Part shown: piece after piece, positions 1 through 6,215 of the stretch
Position numbering within the stretch: position 1 is the first letter of the stretch
How the letters are laid out: the number at the start of each line of letters is the position of its first letter
DNA from: JAKSPM01 sp964450645
GTDB taxonomy: Bacteria; Bacillota; Clostridia; Oscillospirales; Oscillospiraceae
Length of the DNA: 6,705 nucleotides
NCBI GenBank assembly: GCA_964450645.1
Contig: CAYVEB010000051.1
Coordinates: 1 to 6,705, forward strand
Direction of reading: 5' to 3'
Translations under genes and position numbers: made by a program
The notes under the pieces: model-generated
What the model saw: the letters and a program-made list of their open reading frames with translations, nothing else
Database searches by the model: none
Told to the model about the DNA's origin: nothing

Positions 1-413
1 TCCGTCCGCTGGGCGACGGTTTTGTTGTTCATCTCCCGGCTGCCGGAAAGGCGGCCCAGAGAGTCGTATTCGTAGATATACTCCTCCACAATTTGCCCGT
101 TTACTTCCATGGACTGGCGGGAAAGATTGCCGTTGCCGTCATAGGTATAGTGGTAGATAGCGATGGGCGTGGTACTGATATTACTACTATAATACGCCTC
201 TTGGATTACCCTGTCAAGCAAGTCGTAGGTATACTTCACGCACTGGCCGTTGCCATAGGTCATCGCGGTCAGGTTGCCGTCATTTGCCGCATAGGTGTAG
301 CTTGCAAGCGGCGCTCCGAAGGAAGTTTCGCGATATTTCTGCGTGGAGCCTCCCTGAACACTGTTTTCGACATTGGGGGCACCCCCTTTTACAAGAACCT
401 TCGTGGTGCGGCC
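1..413 (-). pseudogene. 3' continuation of the YD/RHS-repeat gene beyond an in-frame TGA; runs off the left edge
   Basis: This stretch lies in exactly the same minus-strand frame as the 799-residue piece that ends at TGA 414-416, and it stays open to the window edge. Its translation begins GRTTKVLVKGGAPN and soon becomes unmistakable YD repeat: YTYAANDGNLTAMTYGNGQ, then VKYTYDLLDRV, YTYDGNGNLSRQ and YIYEYDSLGRLSGSRE. These are the Y-x-Y-D-x-x-G-x-L repeats of secreted wall-associated RHS-type proteins. With no start codon or ribosome binding site at the break, it is best read as the downstream part of the same gene, separated by a nonsense codon. CGA to TGA would be a one-base change, but the ancestral codon is unknown. 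Any C-terminal toxin or anchoring domain would lie outside the window. I am sure about the repeat family and fairly sure that it is untranslated unless the TGA is read through. Confidence 0.8.
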
Positions 414-2813
414 TCAGATATCCCGGTTGAGCTGATAGATCTGCACGATGTTCACAACTCCGGGGTCTAACGGTTCCGTCGGTTCCATCGGTTCCATCGG
501 TCCCGCCGGAATCAAGGGACCGATGGAGAAATTCGACGCGCTCATCACGGAGCCTCCGCCGGACGCGGTTTTGCTCAGTCCCCTGATGAGCCGGGATACC
601 GCGCCGTTAGCATATTCATAGTGCAAGCACACTGCATTATTCACTTCTGTTGTTAAAAGGCGGTCGCTTTTTTTGTCATAACCATACTTGGTCGTTCCCA
701 CGGCGGTTTTGGTGGATGCAAGAAGCCCCTGGCTGTTATAGCTGTTGTCCACCCGGATGCCGTTGGCGTCAGTGGCGGAGGAGCAATAATTCCCGTCGGC
801 GGTATAGGTGCTCTTGCTGATGATCGCGGCGGTATTGCCGGAGTTCTGTACCCGCGTCTGGGTGACATTGCCGTTACTGTCGTAGGTGTACTTGGTTGTC
901 ACGCCGTCGCTGGTGATCGACGCGGGGTCGCGGGAGGAGCCGGAGTAGGTCAGCGTATACTTGACGCCGTTAATCGCGGTGTAGCCCGTCAGACGGTTGG
1001 AACTGTCGTACGAATAGGACTTTTTGGCGTTGCCGGAGGTGGCCGCGATGAGGACGTTGCCGTTGCTATCGTAGCTGTAGGTCTGCATCGGCTCTTGCAC
1101 CAGGGAGACATCGTCAATGTAGACGCGGGTGGGACAGTAGTCGCAGGCAACCGAGACCGTGATGGACTCCACCGTCTTATTGGCCTTTTTCGGCACAACC
1201 GCCCCCGCCGCGTACTGCCAGCCGCTGATATCGTCTTCAAAGGAGACGTAGTGGTATTCCAGCGTCGTGCTGTCGGTGTACTTCAGAGCGGCGATCAAGC
1301 CAAAGAAGCGCTTGTCTGTGTCGTTATCCCCGGTGAGGCCCGTTCCGTCGCCAATTTTGCACATGGGCGTGATGCCCCAGCCGGAAAGGAGGAAGGTGGT
1401 ATCTGAACTCTTGTTAATGCTGACCGTCTGCGACGCGCGCCGTTTGCCCCAGTCGCTGGCCGCAAAGGTCATGCTGTAACCGCTGCGCGCCTCTGTCTTC
1501 GAGGGTACCGCCTCCGTGCTTGCGTATGTCCAGCACTTGGGAACCGGCCCGATCTCCGCGTTCCCGCCGGCGCCCACCACGTCAAACGAGCCGAGCTGCA
1601 GCAGATTCACCGTGGAGGCCGAGGCGATCACGCTGCCATGGAGCCCGGTGTTCGTTGCCACCTCCAGTTGCAAATCGTCCGCCGCAATAGCCGACTTCTC
1701 CGAGTTTTTCACATTGACAGACACACGGTAGGTATCCGTGGTTTCGGCCGTGTAGACGACCTCCAGACGCGTCCAGCCGTCGTTAATCGCCTGGTTGGTC
1801 TGGTAACGAAGCGTTTCGCTGCTCGCCACAGGCGAACCGTTGCTCTTGCGGATGCTCAGCCATGCGCCGCCCGATACAAACTCCCGCGAGGCAGAAGTAT
1901 TGACGTACCCGGAGAAGATGTAAGTAACGCCCGCTTTCAGGGTAACTTCGCGGTAGGCGGAGGATGTCTTATTGTCATCCGAGCCATAGACCTTCAGCAG
2001 CATCTTGCCGGTGCGCGGCGTGACGTTGGGCGTCGTATCGGTGGAGGATTTGAGGGCCATGGAACCGCCGCCGGCGTGCGTCCACGGATAGGAGCCATTG
2101 GACAGCTCCAGGCCGCCGTTATACAGAATATTGGTCCCTTGCGTTCCGGCGGAACCGGCGCTGGTCATGCGGTTGTTTTTGGCGCTTGTGCCGGAATTCT
2201 GCGTGTAAGTCCCCGCATCCACGCCGAAAACCTGGTTCTCGCCGGTATCCATGGTAATGATATTGATTGTGCGCCCATAGTTATCAAACGTGTAGCGATC
2301 CACCAGGTCGTCGGCGGTATCGGCTGTCGTGTCTGCGCCATAGTAGCGAAAGCGGGAATAGGTGGCTTCCTTTTTATAGGCGTGCATCTTCTGCCCATAT
2401 TGCTTCGCACCGCCTGCCATGGAAAACTCGTAAATGTTTTTCACACGGTAGGTCCAAAGCATACCGGCGAAGGAATACTCGATGCCGTAATTCGCCTCGT
2501 TATCGTAGACCTCCGTCAGATAATGCCCGCCGTCAAGAGCGGTGTACTGATACGTAACGGTATTGCCGTCCGGAAACTCAATGCCCGTCAATTCCCCTTT
2601 GTTATTATAGTTAAGATACGTCATGCGGCCAGCCTGATCGCTGATCACGGCCAATTGATTGATCGTGGGATCATAGCTCAGGTCGACGATCTTTACCGGG
2701 GCGCTCATGCTCTTATTCTGCCGCCAGACGGAAGTAACCTTGTGCGGCCAGGAATCATTGGCGGGTTTCCAGGACGTAGTCGACTTGGAAACGGTTTTTA
2801 CGTCATCGTCCAA
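414..2813 (-). CDS. Central part of a broken secreted YD/RHS-repeat protein with two carbohydrate-binding-like modules
   Basis: A 799-codon open frame. Residues about 40-200 are YD-type repeat (LSYDPTINQLAVISDQAGRM, YTFDNYGRTINI). Residues about 228-386 form a first jelly-roll, CBM-like module, opening NILYNGGLEL and closing IAADDLQLEV. Residues about 402-574 form a second one, opening NLLQLGSFDVV and closing VYIDDVSLVQEP. Residues about 575-745 are classic YD repeats (YSYDSNGNV, YSYDSSNRLTGY, YTYDSNGNVTQ). The tail is Gly/Pro-rich with three Met/Thr-Glu-Pro units before TGA. Related Clostridia proteins are very large secreted surface proteins that bind cell wall or glycans, sometimes with C-terminal toxins. 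The first codon is TTG directly after a TAG, with no Shine-Dalgarno, so independent initiation is unlikely. The piece belongs to the gene that starts at 3144 and is out of frame with it by one base. It may be annotated elsewhere as a separate RHS-repeat CDS. Family is confident; ligand is unknown. Confidence 0.8.
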   Translation of the reverse strand: MDDDVKTVSKSTTSWKPANDSWPHKVTSVWRQNKSMSAPVKIVDLSYDPTINQLAVISDQAGRMTYLNYNNKGELTGIEFPDGNTVTYQYTALDGGHYLTEVYDNEANYGIEYSFAGMLWTYRVKNIYEFSMAGGAKQYGQKMHAYKKEATYSRFRYYGADTTADTADDLVDRYTFDNYGRTINIITMDTGENQVFGVDAGTYTQNSGTSAKNNRMTSAGSAGTQGTNILYNGGLELSNGSYPWTHAGGGSMALKSSTDTTPNVTPRTGKMLLKVYGSDDNKTSSAYREVTLKAGVTYIFSGYVNTSASREFVSGGAWLSIRKSNGSPVASSETLRYQTNQAINDGWTRLEVVYTAETTDTYRVSVNVKNSEKSAIAADDLQLEVATNTGLHGSVIASASTVNLLQLGSFDVVGAGGNAEIGPVPKCWTYASTEAVPSKTEARSGYSMTFAASDWGKRRASQTVSINKSSDTTFLLSGWGITPMCKIGDGTGLTGDNDTDKRFFGLIAALKYTDSTTLEYHYVSFEDDISGWQYAAGAVVPKKANKTVESITVSVACDYCPTRVYIDDVSLVQEPMQTYSYDSNGNVLIAATSGNAKKSYSYDSSNRLTGYTAINGVKYTLTYSGSSRDPASITSDGVTTKYTYDSNGNVTQTRVQNSGNTAAIISKSTYTADGNYCSSATDANGIRVDNSYNSQGLLASTKTAVGTTKYGYDKKSDRLLTTEVNNAVCLHYEYANGAVSRLIRGLSKTASGGGSVMSASNFSIGPLIPAGPMEPMEPTEPLDPGVVNIVQIYQLNRDI

Positions 2814-3144
2814 AGCCTAGCGGTTCGTTTTGATAATGAATTGCCTCTCCGTAGTCGACCGCGAGAAAGGTACCATCGCTCATCCGGAAGTGTTTTCCAG
2901 ACTCTGTCCGGCGTGCTTCCACCTCAGATACAACGTACGCATCTTGCTTGACCGATTCCATCTCAATGGGGCCCTCCGGTACGGGCGTGCTGTCTTTCCC
3001 TTCTGCAAAATCCGAGGATGCAGAGACCTCGCCCGGAAGTTCCTGCGCTTCGCCGTCCGCTCCAAACGACCGCAGCGGAAGCATCTCAAACAGCATGGTT
3101 GCCACCAGAAATGCGGACAATCGTTTTTTAATTTGTTTTCGCAT
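2803..3144 (-). CDS. N-terminal piece of the YD/RHS-repeat surface protein, with signal peptide, frameshifted
   Basis: The ATG at 3144 is preceded by a GAGG Shine-Dalgarno (3153-3156) at normal spacing, so this is the true translation start of the broken gene. Residues 1-30 form a Sec signal peptide: a basic start (RKQIKKR), a hydrophobic core (SAFLVATMLFEML) and a likely cleavage site near SFGA/DG. An acidic Ser/Glu/Pro linker follows, then the segment KHFRMSDGTFLAVDYGEAIHY, a motif I associate with the N terminus of clostridial wall-associated RHS proteins. The frame ends at TGA 2803-2805 after 113 residues. Skipping one base at about 2811 would join it directly to the downstream 799-codon frame (PLGF then DDDVKTV). 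In relatives this N-terminal segment is followed by a long region before such YD repeats, so a deletion probably accompanies the frameshift. As it stands it would encode only a short exported peptide. Confidence 0.75.
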   Translation of the reverse strand: MRKQIKKRLSAFLVATMLFEMLPLRSFGADGEAQELPGEVSASSDFAEGKDSTPVPEGPIEMESVKQDAYVVSEVEARRTESGKHFRMSDGTFLAVDYGEAIHYQNEPLGFGR

Positions 3145-3305
3145 AATACAGACCTCTTTCTTTCTTCGTATAGGAAACGCAGTTCAGATCGCTGGAATAA
3201 GTTCTATCAATTCCCTATTTATATATTCGTCTGTAATGCAAAAAAACGACAACTTTTTAAAAATTTTTTAAAATTTGTGCAAATATTACAGTTTGCATAT
3301 AGAAA
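3145..3305 (-). promoter_or_regulatory. AT-rich upstream region of the YD-repeat gene, promoter not resolved
   Basis: This gap is much richer in A and T than its flanks, with runs such as TTTTTAAAAATTTTTT around 3254-3275. A TATATAAAT element lies on the minus strand near 3218-3226 and could be a -10 region, but no -35 hexamer sits at the usual 16-18 bases (TTGTCG is about 21 away). The gap lies between the repressor gene and the YD gene on the same strand, so it probably contains the YD gene promoter. I cannot place it precisely. Confidence 0.3.
3152..3158 (-). promoter_or_regulatory. Shine-Dalgarno of the YD-repeat gene
   Basis: The minus strand reads AAGAGGT about eight bases before the ATG at 3144. 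It fixes that ATG as the start of the signal-peptide piece. Confidence 0.6.
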
Positions 3306-3342
3306 TTGCCCGCTGCACATCGTGTCGTCGTACAGCGAGCAA
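3306..3342 (-). terminator. Hairpin just downstream of the XRE repressor gene, probable terminator
   Basis: The arms 3306-3318 and 3330-3342 are 13 bases each and pair along their full length if two G-U pairs are allowed on the minus-strand RNA; the loop is 11 bases. The hairpin starts two bases after the TAA stop at 3345-3347. It is followed on the minus strand by TTTCTATAT, a weak U tract. The position fits a terminator, but the poor U tract leaves open a role as an operator or RNA-stability element. Confidence 0.5.
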
Positions 3343-3344
3343 AA

Positions 3345-3575
3345 TTATAATTCTTCTATGCCAATCAAACAGTCCGAAGATACATGAAAGATCGCCGCAA
3401 TAGCGCGTAACTCAATATCGGAAACAGGTCGCTTCTGCCCTTCTAATAGGGAAATTGCCGCAGATCCTATATCAATTCCGGCAAGCTGCAATTCTTTTAA
3501 CAGCTCTTTCTGTTTCATACCCGTCTTCAGTCTTAACTCTGTTACACGGGCTCCAATAATGTTCCGCTTTCCCAA
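3345..3575 (-). CDS. Small XRE-family (Cro/C1-type) helix-turn-helix DNA-binding protein
   Basis: A 76-residue protein that is almost entirely one HTH_3 domain. VTELRLKTGM is helix 1, KQKELLKEL helix 2, GSAAISLLEGQKRPVS the recognition helix with its characteristic S-x-x-E-x-G-x-R-x-P-like ending, and DIELRAIAAIFHVSSDCLIGI the closing helices that look for a D-x-L-x-G-like end. Such proteins bind operator DNA as dimers, usually as repressors in mobile elements or toxin-antitoxin loci. No effector domain is present. The start used here is TTG; the frame stays open upstream to at least 3655 with no ATG, so the gene may start at another weak codon or may have lost its original 5' end. It ends in TAA and is followed at once by a hairpin. 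It lies 200 bases upstream of the broken surface-protein gene on the same strand; regulation of that gene is possible but unproven. Confidence 0.75.
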   Translation of the reverse strand: MGKRNIIGARVTELRLKTGMKQKELLKELQLAGIDIGSAAISLLEGQKRPVSDIELRAIAAIFHVSSDCLIGIEEL

Positions 3576-3778
3576 TTTTAATTCCCGGACTCCCAGATTA
3601 GCCGCCCCCAGTTCTTTAATTAGTAGAAATGAGCAGGTTATTTTTTGTATTACAAATATTAATTATCTTCCCTGAACAGTCCAAACCCCGCATGTCCCAA
3701 GACAAAAGGGAAAAAATGTGTGATAATGTGCACAAGGGAAAATGGCAAATGTCCATGAAAAGTCTGCACTTGGGGAAA

Positions 3779-3967
3779 ATGGGATGTACCAAATACAGCA
3801 ACGGGCAGGTCAACCTGGCAAATTTTAAGCAACCGATTCTGATGAATCTGATGGAAAACAACCGGTGGGTGAAGAAACTTCACATGATCCCATGGCTAGG
3901 AATCAAGAAGAATATAGATCGTAATATGCAGAGTCTAATACACGTTAATGAAAGGTCGGCTGCCTGA
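3779..3967 (+). pseudogene. Truncated start of an IS5-like (DUF772-type) transposase
   Basis: The ATG at 3779 follows a GGGG-containing stretch and opens a 62-residue frame. Residues about 8-45 resemble the N terminus of clostridial IS5-type DDE transposases: NGQVNLANFKQPI, then NNRWVKK and MIPWLGI, which corresponds to the conserved N-R-W-V-x-K-x-x-x-I-P-W-x-x-I block that precedes the DNA-binding domain. After that the similarity stops (KKNIDRNMQSL onward) and the frame closes at 3965-3967; no DDE catalytic residues remain. The same frame is open back to 3629, but that part has no transposase character. It is the only mobile-element remnant on the plus strand and differs from the relic at the right edge, so two different insertions seem to have hit this region. 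The family call rests on remembered motifs and is moderate. Confidence 0.5.
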
Positions 3968-4003
3968 CTTCAAGCCGGGTAAGTTTGGGGGCAGCGGGGT
4001 AAA

Positions 4004-4102
4004 TCAAAAAACGTGTTGACAGGAGACTTGTTTCGCCCGTTCGCTCATACGGGTCAGCATCGCGAATATCCAGTCGGACTGGTCTGCAAGCAGATCATCC
4101 TT
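4004..4102 (-). other. Short open fragment directly after ftsH, unidentified
   Basis: Between a TAG (4103-4105) and a TGA (4004-4006) the minus strand reads 32 residues, KDDLLADQSDWIFAML then TRMSERAKQVSCQHVF. The composition looks protein-like (amphipathic, with a Trp and alternating charged and hydrophobic residues) rather than random. There is no ATG before the internal Met, though AGAAGG lies just upstream and a CTG or TTG could be used. It begins about 20 bases after the ftsH stop, so it could be co-transcribed. It may equally be the tail of a lost gene. I do not recognise the family. Confidence 0.25.
4036..4094 (-). other. Cluster of three small inverted repeats downstream of ftsH
   Basis: Three short dyads follow the ftsH stop: TCTGC/GCAGA at 4083-4094, CCAGTC/GACTGG with a one-base centre at 4070-4082 (directly adjoining the first), and CCCGT/ACGGG at 4036-4053. 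A run of six T on the minus strand comes later, at 4006-4011. No single stem is followed by a T run, so this is not a textbook terminator, but it is where ftsH transcription should end. Confidence 0.3.
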
Positions 4103-4123
4103 CTATATATTGCGACGGAGTCT

Positions 4124-5935
4124 TTACTGCAAGATGGACATAAATTCGTCTCCGGTGATCGTTTCATGCTCATAGAGGTACTGCGCCAGTTCGTCGAGTT
4201 TCTCACGGCTTTCTTTCAGGATGCCAGTGGCTTTCTCGTGCTGCTTTTTCACCAGTTCCACGACATGTTTATCGATCTGTGCCTGCGTCTCGGCCGCGCA
4301 GATAAGAGAAGTATCCCCGCCAAGATACTGGCTGTTCACGGTTTCCATGGCGACCATATCGAAATCGCTGCTCATGCCGTAGCGTGTGATCATCGCACGT
4401 GCCAGTTTTGTGGCCTGCTCGATGTCATTGGAAGCACCTGTCGTCACGGAGTGGAAAACAAGTTCTTCCGCCGCGCGGCCTCCGGTATAGGTGGCGATGC
4501 GGTTTTCTATCTCTTCCTTGCTCATCAGGTAGTGGTTGCCCTCCTCCACCTGCATCGTGTATCCCAGCGCTCCGGATGTGCGCGGAATGATGGTGATCTT
4601 CTGCACAGGCGCGGAGTTGGTCTGTTTGGCGGCAACCAGGGCGTGACCGATCTCATGGTAGGAAACGATGAGTTTTTCCTTGTCGGTCAAAATTGCGTTC
4701 TTCTTCTGGTAACCGGCAATTACCACCTCAATGCTTTCCTCAAGATCAGCCTGCGTCGCGAATTTCCTTCCGGCCCGCACGGCCCTAAGCGCCGCCTCAT
4801 TGACGATGTTGGCAAGTTCCGCGCCGGAGGCGCCGGATGCCATTCGCGCTACCTTGAGATAATTCACATCGTCGGCCACTTTTATTTTTCTGGCATGTAC
4901 CTTAAGGATCGCTTCCCTTCCTTTCAAATCGGGAAGTTCCACAGGCACGCGCCTGTCAAAACGTCCCGGCCTGGTCAGAGCTGGATCCAGCGTTTCCGGA
5001 CGGTTGGTCGCAGCCAAAATGATTACGCCGTTATTTCCTTCAAACCCGTCCATCTCTGTGAGCAGCTGGTTCAATGTCTGCTCCCTCTCGTCGTTACCGC
5101 CCATATTTCCGCTGCTTCGCTTCTGGCCGATCGCGTCGATCTCGTCAATAAATACGATGCATGGCGCTTTTTCCTTGGCCTGCTTAAACAGATCCCGCAC
5201 CTTGGAAGCGCCCATGCCTACGAACATCTCTACGAACTCAGAACCGGACATGGAGAAAAACGGAACATTCGATTCCCCGGCTACTGCCTTGGCAAGCATG
5301 GTTTTTCCTGTTCCGGGAGGGCCGACAAGGAGAACGCCCTTGGGCATGGAAGCACCGATCTCTTTGTACTTTCCCGGATCATGCAAATAATCCACAATTT
5401 CCTGTAGGCTTTCCTCCGCCTCATCGACGCCCTGTACATCGGAAAAGCGGATACCGTCTGAAGATTTCACATAGACTTTGGCATTGCTTTTTCCCATGTT
5501 AAACATCATAGAATTGGAGCCGCCTGCCTTGTCCATCAATTTTTTGGACAGGAACTGACCTATCAGGAAAAAGAGTACCATAGGGAGTACCCAGGACAAA
5601 AGGATACTGAGCAGCGGCGACGTCTGTTCAACGATTTCTGCGGAAAACACAACTCCAGAATCATGCAGACGGCTGATCAGATCTGGGTCGTCAACCAGTC
5701 CCGTTTTGTATACTTTAGTACCTTCCTTGTCTGTAAATAATATTTGATTGCTCTGGATCTCTACCTCGCCAATCTCTTTATCTTCTGTCATCGTCATGAA
5801 GGTGCCATAGTCAACCTCCTTGATTTGCCGCTTTGCGAACCACGGCATGGCAATAAAATTGAACAGCATCAGCACCAGAAAAACGACGACATAATAAAAC
5901 AGAAGCGGTTTTTTTGGCTTTTTTACCTCATTCAT
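4124..5935 (-). CDS. ftsH: ATP-dependent zinc metalloprotease FtsH
   Basis: A complete 603-residue membrane-anchored AAA+ protease, which degrades misfolded or unassembled membrane proteins and some short-lived regulators as a hexamer. TM1 is about residues 11-30 and TM2 about 107-128, with a short extracytoplasmic domain between. The AAA module has Walker A GPPGTGKT (205-212), pore loop MFVG (237-240), Walker B VFIDEID (261-267) and the second region of homology ATNRPETLDPALTRPGRFDR (309-328) with its arginine fingers. The protease has the zinc site HEIGH (427-431) and third ligand Asp504 in TGASNDIEQAT. All key residues are present and the length is slightly below the usual 610-650. HEIGH rather than HEAGH is, from memory, common in Clostridia. 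The start is ATG because a TGA lies in frame four codons upstream; its Shine-Dalgarno is unusually far away. The gene stands alone, not beside tilS and hpt as in many Firmicutes, so it may be one of several ftsH copies. Confidence 0.97.
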   Translation of the reverse strand: MNEVKKPKKPLLFYYVVVFLVLMLFNFIAMPWFAKRQIKEVDYGTFMTMTEDKEIGEVEIQSNQILFTDKEGTKVYKTGLVDDPDLISRLHDSGVVFSAEIVEQTSPLLSILLSWVLPMVLFFLIGQFLSKKLMDKAGGSNSMMFNMGKSNAKVYVKSSDGIRFSDVQGVDEAEESLQEIVDYLHDPGKYKEIGASMPKGVLLVGPPGTGKTMLAKAVAGESNVPFFSMSGSEFVEMFVGMGASKVRDLFKQAKEKAPCIVFIDEIDAIGQKRSSGNMGGNDEREQTLNQLLTEMDGFEGNNGVIILAATNRPETLDPALTRPGRFDRRVPVELPDLKGREAILKVHARKIKVADDVNYLKVARMASGASGAELANIVNEAALRAVRAGRKFATQADLEESIEVVIAGYQKKNAILTDKEKLIVSYHEIGHALVAAKQTNSAPVQKITIIPRTSGALGYTMQVEEGNHYLMSKEEIENRIATYTGGRAAEELVFHSVTTGASNDIEQATKLARAMITRYGMSSDFDMVAMETVNSQYLGGDTSLICAAETQAQIDKHVVELVKKQHEKATGILKESREKLDELAQYLYEHETITGDEFMSILQ

Positions 5936-5951
5936 GTCAGTTTTTCACTTA

Positions 5952-5958
5952 CTCCTTT
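5952..5958 (-). promoter_or_regulatory. Shine-Dalgarno of ftsH, unusually distant
   Basis: The minus strand reads AAAGGAG at 5952-5958, the only good Shine-Dalgarno near the gene. The gap to the ATG at 5935 is 16 bases, about twice normal. Three bases after it lies GTG AAA AAC TGA (5937-5948), a possible three-codon minigene whose stop is one base from the ftsH ATG. Confidence 0.5.
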
Positions 5959-5959
5959 C

Positions 5960-6011
5960 CCGTTTGGTCAACCGTAAACGGCACATGACACAAAACACAT
6001 GCTGTGTCGCC
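5960..6011 (-). promoter_or_regulatory. Stem-loops in the ftsH leader, next to the Shine-Dalgarno
   Basis: Two perfect six-base stems with ten-base loops lie side by side: CCGTTT/AAACGG (5960-5965 and 5976-5981) and GACACA/TGTGTC (5987-5992 and 6003-6008). The second can extend with GGC/GCC (5980-5982 and 6009-6011) across a four-base bulge, and that extension uses two bases of the first stem, so the forms compete. The first stem begins one base upstream of AAAGGAG. This could influence ribosome access, but no known riboswitch or thermosensor class is recognised. Confidence 0.35.
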
Positions 6012-6031
6012 CGCAAATTGGTTCCGGACTG

Positions 6032-6079
6032 TCAGCGGCAATGTATTCCCATGCCGACAAACGATTCGCTCAAGGCCAT
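6032..6079 (-). other. Possible 15-codon upstream ORF in the ftsH leader
   Basis: ATG 6079 to TGA 6032 would encode MALSESFVGMGIHCR. It is in the same frame as ftsH, but two TGA codons (6032-6034 and 5945-5947) separate them. The Shine-Dalgarno (CAGAGT) is poor. It lies wholly within the inferred ftsH transcript. It may be chance. Confidence 0.2.
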
Positions 6080-6110
6080 ACTCTGATCTACTTATGTATT
6101 ACTATATAAT

Positions 6111-6139
6111 AGAATAGCACATAAGCTGTTCTGTTGCAA
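6111..6139 (-). promoter_or_regulatory. Sigma-A-type promoter of ftsH
   Basis: On the minus strand TTGCAA (6134-6139) is separated by exactly 17 bases from TATTCT (6111-6116), and the -10 is preceded by TGC, an extended -10 element. Each hexamer matches the consensus at four of six positions and the surroundings are AT-rich. Transcription would start near 6104, giving a leader of roughly 165 nt before ftsH. Confidence 0.6.
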
Positions 6140-6215
6140 GTTTTTTAATAAAAAATTTAAGCCCCTGCTCTTTTTTCACTTTCATTCGACTTCTACTTAC
6201 TAAAATTGTTCCGTA

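Noticed and set aside
371..390. Terminator-like GGGGG-CA-CCCCC followed by TTTT on the plus strand
   Set aside because: At most four base pairs can form with a legal loop, there is no plus-strand gene to terminate, and it lies inside the YD coding frame.
414..416. TGA as a sense codon (altered genetic code or selenocysteine)
   Set aside because: The 799-codon piece and the 603-codon ftsH have no internal TGA, which would be unlikely if TGA were commonly a sense codon. The context NRDI-x-GRTT is not a known selenoprotein site.
2803..2815. Programmed ribosomal frameshift joining the two YD-protein pieces
   Set aside because: There is no slippery heptamer, no upstream Shine-Dalgarno-like stimulator and no clear downstream structure; the apparently missing block also favours decay.
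1638..2951. Long 437-codon plus-strand open frame
   Set aside because: It is antisense to the YD-repeat gene, has no recognisable domain, and is explained by the high GC content of that gene.
1..3144. RHS toxin-immunity system
   Set aside because: Only signal peptide, YD repeats and binding-like modules are visible. No toxin domain or immunity gene lies in the window, as the C-terminal end is off the left edge.
4013..5407. Long 464-codon plus-strand open frame
   Set aside because: It is the antisense shadow of ftsH, whose minus-strand protein is complete and conserved.
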